A stretch of 64,000 bases of DNA from JAGQRJ01 sp041402045 (GTDB lineage: Bacteria > Planctomycetota > J058), in NCBI GenBank assembly GCA_041402045.1, contig JAWKSZ010000009.1:62001-126000 (forward strand), in the 5' to 3' direction. Positions 61,092 through 64,000 of the stretch are shown here, in pieces. The number at the start of each line of letters is the position of its first letter. The first letter of the stretch is position 1. The translations under genes were made by a program, and so were the position numbers. Below the pieces are notes generated by a model. The model was not told the DNA's origin, ran no database searches, and was given only the letters and a program-made list of their open reading frames with translations.

Positions 61092-62636
61092 CTACTCCGC
61101 GCCCCAGGAATACTCGATCCGGTAGAGGTCCTCGCGCTGGTCGCTCCAGCTCTCGGAGACCCCGACCCGCCGGTGGCGCCGGAGCACGCTCAGGTCGACG
61201 TCGCACAGCACCAGGGTCTCTATGTTCGGCGTGGTCTCGGCGGCGATCCCGTCGCGGGGGAAGGAGAAGTCCGACGGGGTGTAGATCCCCGACTGGGCGT
61301 AGTGCACGTCGACGTTCTCGACGAGGGGCAGGTTGCCCACGCAGCCCGAGGTGACCACGTAGACGTCGTTCTCCATGGCCCGCGCCAGGGCGCAGGTGCG
61401 CACGCGGATCAAGCTCGAGCGCTCGTCGCAGGTGAAGGGCACGAAGATCAGGTCCGCGCGCTGACGGGCCGCGTAGCGCGCGAGCTCGGGGAACTCGATG
61501 TCGGTGGAGAGCATGATGCACACCCGCCCGCGGTCGGTGTCGAACACCTCCAGCCGATCGCCCTGGCCCAGGCCCCACCACTTGCGCTCGCTCTGGGTCA
61601 CGTGGAGCTTGTACTGCCGGTCCACGCTCCCGTCGCGCCGGAAGAGGTAGGCCACGTTGTAGAGCCGGTCGTCCTCGACGGTGAACATGGACCCCCCGAC
61701 CACGTTCACGTTGCCCTTGATCGCGAGCGCCCCCATGAGCTCGAGGTACTTCGGGGTCAGCTCGGCCAGCGCGCGCTGGGCCTGGCCCGGGCGCTTCACG
61801 CCCTGCAGCGCGAGGAGCTGGCTGGTGAACAGCTCGGGGAACACCACGAAGTCCGCGCGGTTCTCCGCGGCCACGTCCACGAAGAACTCCACCTGCTGCG
61901 CGAACTCGGCGAAGGACTCGATCCGCCGCAGCTGGTACTGCACGGTGCACACCCGCACCAGGGTCTGGCGGCGGTAGGTCCGGCGCCGGTCGGGGACGTA
62001 CTCCAGGTTCGACCACTCGAGGAAGGTCGCGTAGCCGCAGGACTCGCTGTCGTTGGGCAGGTAGTTGGGGATCAGGCGCTGGATCGTGAACCCGTTGGCG
62101 AGCTGCGCGGTGAGCACGGGGTCGAACAGCGACTTGCGCATGACCGCGTCCACGTATTCGCTGGCGGAGATCACCGCGGCGTGCTCGTGATACCCGGGGA
62201 TCCGCCCGCCGATGATGATCCGCCGCAGGTTCCGCTCCCGGGCCAGGCGCTTGCGCGCCTCGTAGAGCCGGCGGCTGAGCCGCAGCCCGCGGAACGCGGG
62301 GTCGACCATGATCTCGATCCCGTAGAGGCTGTCTCCGTCGTCGGCGTGGGTGCGGATGTAGCCGTTGTCCGAGATCACCTTCCAGTCGTGCCAGTCCTCG
62401 TGCTCGGCGAAGTCGACGATCAGGGAGCTCGAGGAGGCCGCGAGCTTGCCGTCGATCTCCACGCAGAGCTGGCCCTCCGGAAAGACCTTGAGCTGGCTCT
62501 CGATGTGCTCGCGCTTCCAGGGGAGCATCCCCGGGAAGCAGCGCACCTGCATCGCGACCAGGTCGTCGAAGTCGTCCAGGGTCAGCGGCCGGACGAGGAT
62601 CTTGCGCTGGAAGTCCTCGAGCTCGAAGTCGGACAT
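61092..62636 (-). CDS. GNAT-nitrilase fusion, catalytic Cys replaced by Ser
   Basis: 514 residues. The GNAT domain (1-210) has the GLRLSRRLYEARKRLA acetyl-CoA loop region. The carbon-nitrogen hydrolase domain (225-510) has Glu in FPELF and Lys in RQYKLHV. Where the nucleophilic Cys is expected (ICYDxEFPE) it reads MLSTDIEFPE, so the nucleophile is Ser (codon TCC on the minus strand). The adjacent paralog keeps Cys. The nitrilase half is therefore probably inactive or altered. Both genes lie in one direction, 44 bases apart. Confidence 0.88.
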   Translation of the reverse strand: MSDFELEDFQRKILVRPLTLDDFDDLVAMQVRCFPGMLPWKREHIESQLKVFPEGQLCVEIDGKLAASSSSLIVDFAEHEDWHDWKVISDNGYIRTHADDGDSLYGIEIMVDPAFRGLRLSRRLYEARKRLARERNLRRIIIGGRIPGYHEHAAVISASEYVDAVMRKSLFDPVLTAQLANGFTIQRLIPNYLPNDSESCGYATFLEWSNLEYVPDRRRTYRRQTLVRVCTVQYQLRRIESFAEFAQQVEFFVDVAAENRADFVVFPELFTSQLLALQGVKRPGQAQRALAELTPKYLELMGALAIKGNVNVVGGSMFTVEDDRLYNVAYLFRRDGSVDRQYKLHVTQSERKWWGLGQGDRLEVFDTDRGRVCIMLSTDIEFPELARYAARQRADLIFVPFTCDERSSLIRVRTCALARAMENDVYVVTSGCVGNLPLVENVDVHYAQSGIYTPSDFSFPRDGIAAETTPNIETLVLCDVDLSVLRRHRRVGVSESWSDQREDLYRIEYSWGAE

Positions 62637-62680
62637 GTCCCTCCTCGGGGGTCGGGCGGCGGTGACGGCCGCGGGGCGGG

Positions 62681-64000
62681 CTACTCCTGGGCGGCCGGCC
62701 GCGGGAACACGGTCTCGAGGCGGAACAGGTCGGGTCGGCGGTCGAGCCGCGGGCGCACGCTGCCCTCGTGGATCGCCTCGCGCAGCGCCTCGAAGTCGAT
62801 GTCCGTGGTCACGATCGTCTCGGTGTTGACCGGGGCCTCGACCAGGATCCCGTCCCGGGCGAAGGGGAAGTCCGACGGCGAGAGCACCGCGGACTGCGCG
62901 TAGTTTATGTCCATGTTCTGCGCGTCGGGGAGGTTGCCCACGGTGCCGGCCATGGCCACGTAGACCTGGTTCTCCACCGCCCGGGCCTGGGCGCAGTAGC
63001 GCACCCGCAGGTAGGCCTGGCGGTCGTCGGTGCAGAACGGGACGAAGATCACCTCGGCCCCCTGGTCCGTGAGGTAGCGCGCGGCCTCGGGGAACTCGAC
63101 GTCGTAGCAGATCAAGATCCCGACCTTGGCCTTGGGGGTGTGGAACACCTGCAGCGTCGAGCCCCCGGCGATCCCCCAGTGCCGCGCCTCGTTGGGGGTC
63201 ACGTGCAGCTTGGGCTGGCGGTGGACCGTGCCGTCGGGCAGGTAGAGCGAGGCCACGTTCTCGATCCGCTCGCCGTAGGCGATCGGGTGGCTCCCGCCCA
63301 CGATCGAGACCTGGAACTCGCGGGCCAGCTCCTGGAACAGCTCGTCGAGCTGCTCGGTGTAGCCGGTCAACAGGCGGATCGCCTCGAGCGCGGTGTTGAC
63401 CTCGAGGAAGCTCATGAGCTGCGCGGTCAGGAGCTCGGGGAAGATCACGAAGTCCGCGCCGTAGTCCGCGGCCACGTCGACGAAGAAGCGCACCTGGCGC
63501 GCGAAGCCGTCGAAGTCGGTGAGCTTGCGCATGCGGTACTGCACGCAGGAGACGCGGATCGCCTCGGACTTGCGCGCCCGCGAGCGGAAGCCTGCGTTCG
63601 GCCACTCGCAGAGCGCGAACCGGGCCTGCGCGCGCTCGCGGTCGAAGTGCCGCAGGACCTTCTTGAACACGAACTCCTGATCGAGGAGGAAGCTCAGCAC
63701 GGGGTCCTGGACGTCCCCCGCCTCGACGCGGCTGGCGTACTCCTCCGGGCTCAGCTCGCCCTGGCGCTGCTCGAAGCCGCTGAGGTGCGCGGGCGCCAGG
63801 ATCCGACGCAGGTTCTGACGCGCGCACAGCGCGCGCAGCGCCAGGCAGAGCTGGGCGCCCAGACCCTGGCCCCGGAAATCCGGGTGCACGAGGAGCACGG
63901 CCAGGTAGAGGGTGTCGCCGTAGGGGTCGTGGTTGCGGAACCAGCCGGCGTCGGTGGCGCCCGCCCAGGTGTGGTCCCGGTAGGGGTCGCGGCCGCCCTG
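62681..64000 (-). CDS. GNAT-nitrilase fusion, 5' end beyond the window
   Basis: At least 439 residues; the frame is open to the right edge. The visible GNAT part has VHPDFRGQGLGAQL, a clean acetyl-CoA-binding motif. The nitrilase domain has Glu in FPELL, Lys in RQPKLHVTPNE and Cys in ILICYDVEFPE, the full triad. It is the intact paralog of the fusion downstream and probably its operon partner. Such fusions are known but their substrate is not established. Confidence 0.9.
   Translation of the reverse strand, partial: QGGRDPYRDHTWAGATDAGWFRNHDPYGDTLYLAVLLVHPDFRGQGLGAQLCLALRALCARQNLRRILAPAHLSGFEQRQGELSPEEYASRVEAGDVQDPVLSFLLDQEFVFKKVLRHFDRERAQARFALCEWPNAGFRSRARKSEAIRVSCVQYRMRKLTDFDGFARQVRFFVDVAADYGADFVIFPELLTAQLMSFLEVNTALEAIRLLTGYTEQLDELFQELAREFQVSIVGGSHPIAYGERIENVASLYLPDGTVHRQPKLHVTPNEARHWGIAGGSTLQVFHTPKAKVGILICYDVEFPEAARYLTDQGAEVIFVPFCTDDRQAYLRVRYCAQARAVENQVYVAMAGTVGNLPDAQNMDINYAQSAVLSPSDFPFARDGILVEAPVNTETIVTTDIDFEALREAIHEGSVRPRLDRRPDLFRLETVFPRPAAQE

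Overview
The window is a high-GC (roughly 70%) chromosomal segment from a Gram-negative bacterium, most likely a planctomycete or a close relative. The evidence for this is indirect. LpxK and HldE point to LPS synthesis. The two island proteins start with a Cys-ribbon of a kind common in planctomycetes. The spc operon has no rpmD between rpsE and rplO. Signalling proteins (hybrid kinases, receiver-Ser/Thr kinase fusions) are abundant. No rRNA is present, so the placement is inference.

Layout: 1-5.6 kb holds an exported S41 peptidase running off the left edge, a CCTT-repeat-rich spacer, an MBOAT acyltransferase facing an SGNH hydrolase, and a rhomboid protease followed by two near-identical small type IVb-like pilins. 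At 5.65-9.74 kb lies the most unusual locus: a minus-strand operon of two coiled-coil proteins, a MamK-like actin and a serine recombinase. At 10.1-11.6 kb there is an aminotransferase and a truncated phosphotransferase. At 11.7-12.4 kb two tandem-repeat arrays lie downstream of secY. From 12.5 to 27.65 kb runs the str-S10-spc ribosomal block (rpsL, rpsG, fusA, then rpsJ to secY), without tuf and without rpmD, and with a plus-strand Cys-rich gene between fusA and rpsJ.

From 27.9 to 44.6 kb are envelope and signalling genes: a Spy/CpxP-like protein, lpxK-hldE, an exported CYTH protein, a TetR-AlkB pair with two clear operators, a three-gene receiver-kinase/CheR/hybrid-kinase operon, an HTH-GspE-type ATPase fusion with a leaderless promoter, a PLP enzyme and two bacterial PH-domain proteins. 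A tRNA-Pro(GGG) at 44.64 kb is the attachment site of a 7.46 kb integrated element (44673-52136) bounded by 96-bp perfect direct repeats. The element carries an integrase, an excisionase-like gene, a primase-helicase, two divergent Cys-ribbon paralogs and a candidate origin.

The right end (52.1-64 kb) holds a GAF/receiver-kinase operon, a sigma-54-type promoter driving a hybrid histidine kinase, a single receiver domain, a GAFTGA-containing sigma-54 activator, a C45-type hydrolase and two tandem GNAT-nitrilase fusions, one of which has lost the catalytic Cys.

Several otherwise convincing genes (MBOAT start, rpsE, fusA 3' end, the Cys-rich gene, and several island genes) need a one-base correction, often in or next to homopolymers. 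This fits residual assembly indels, although inside the island real decay is also possible.
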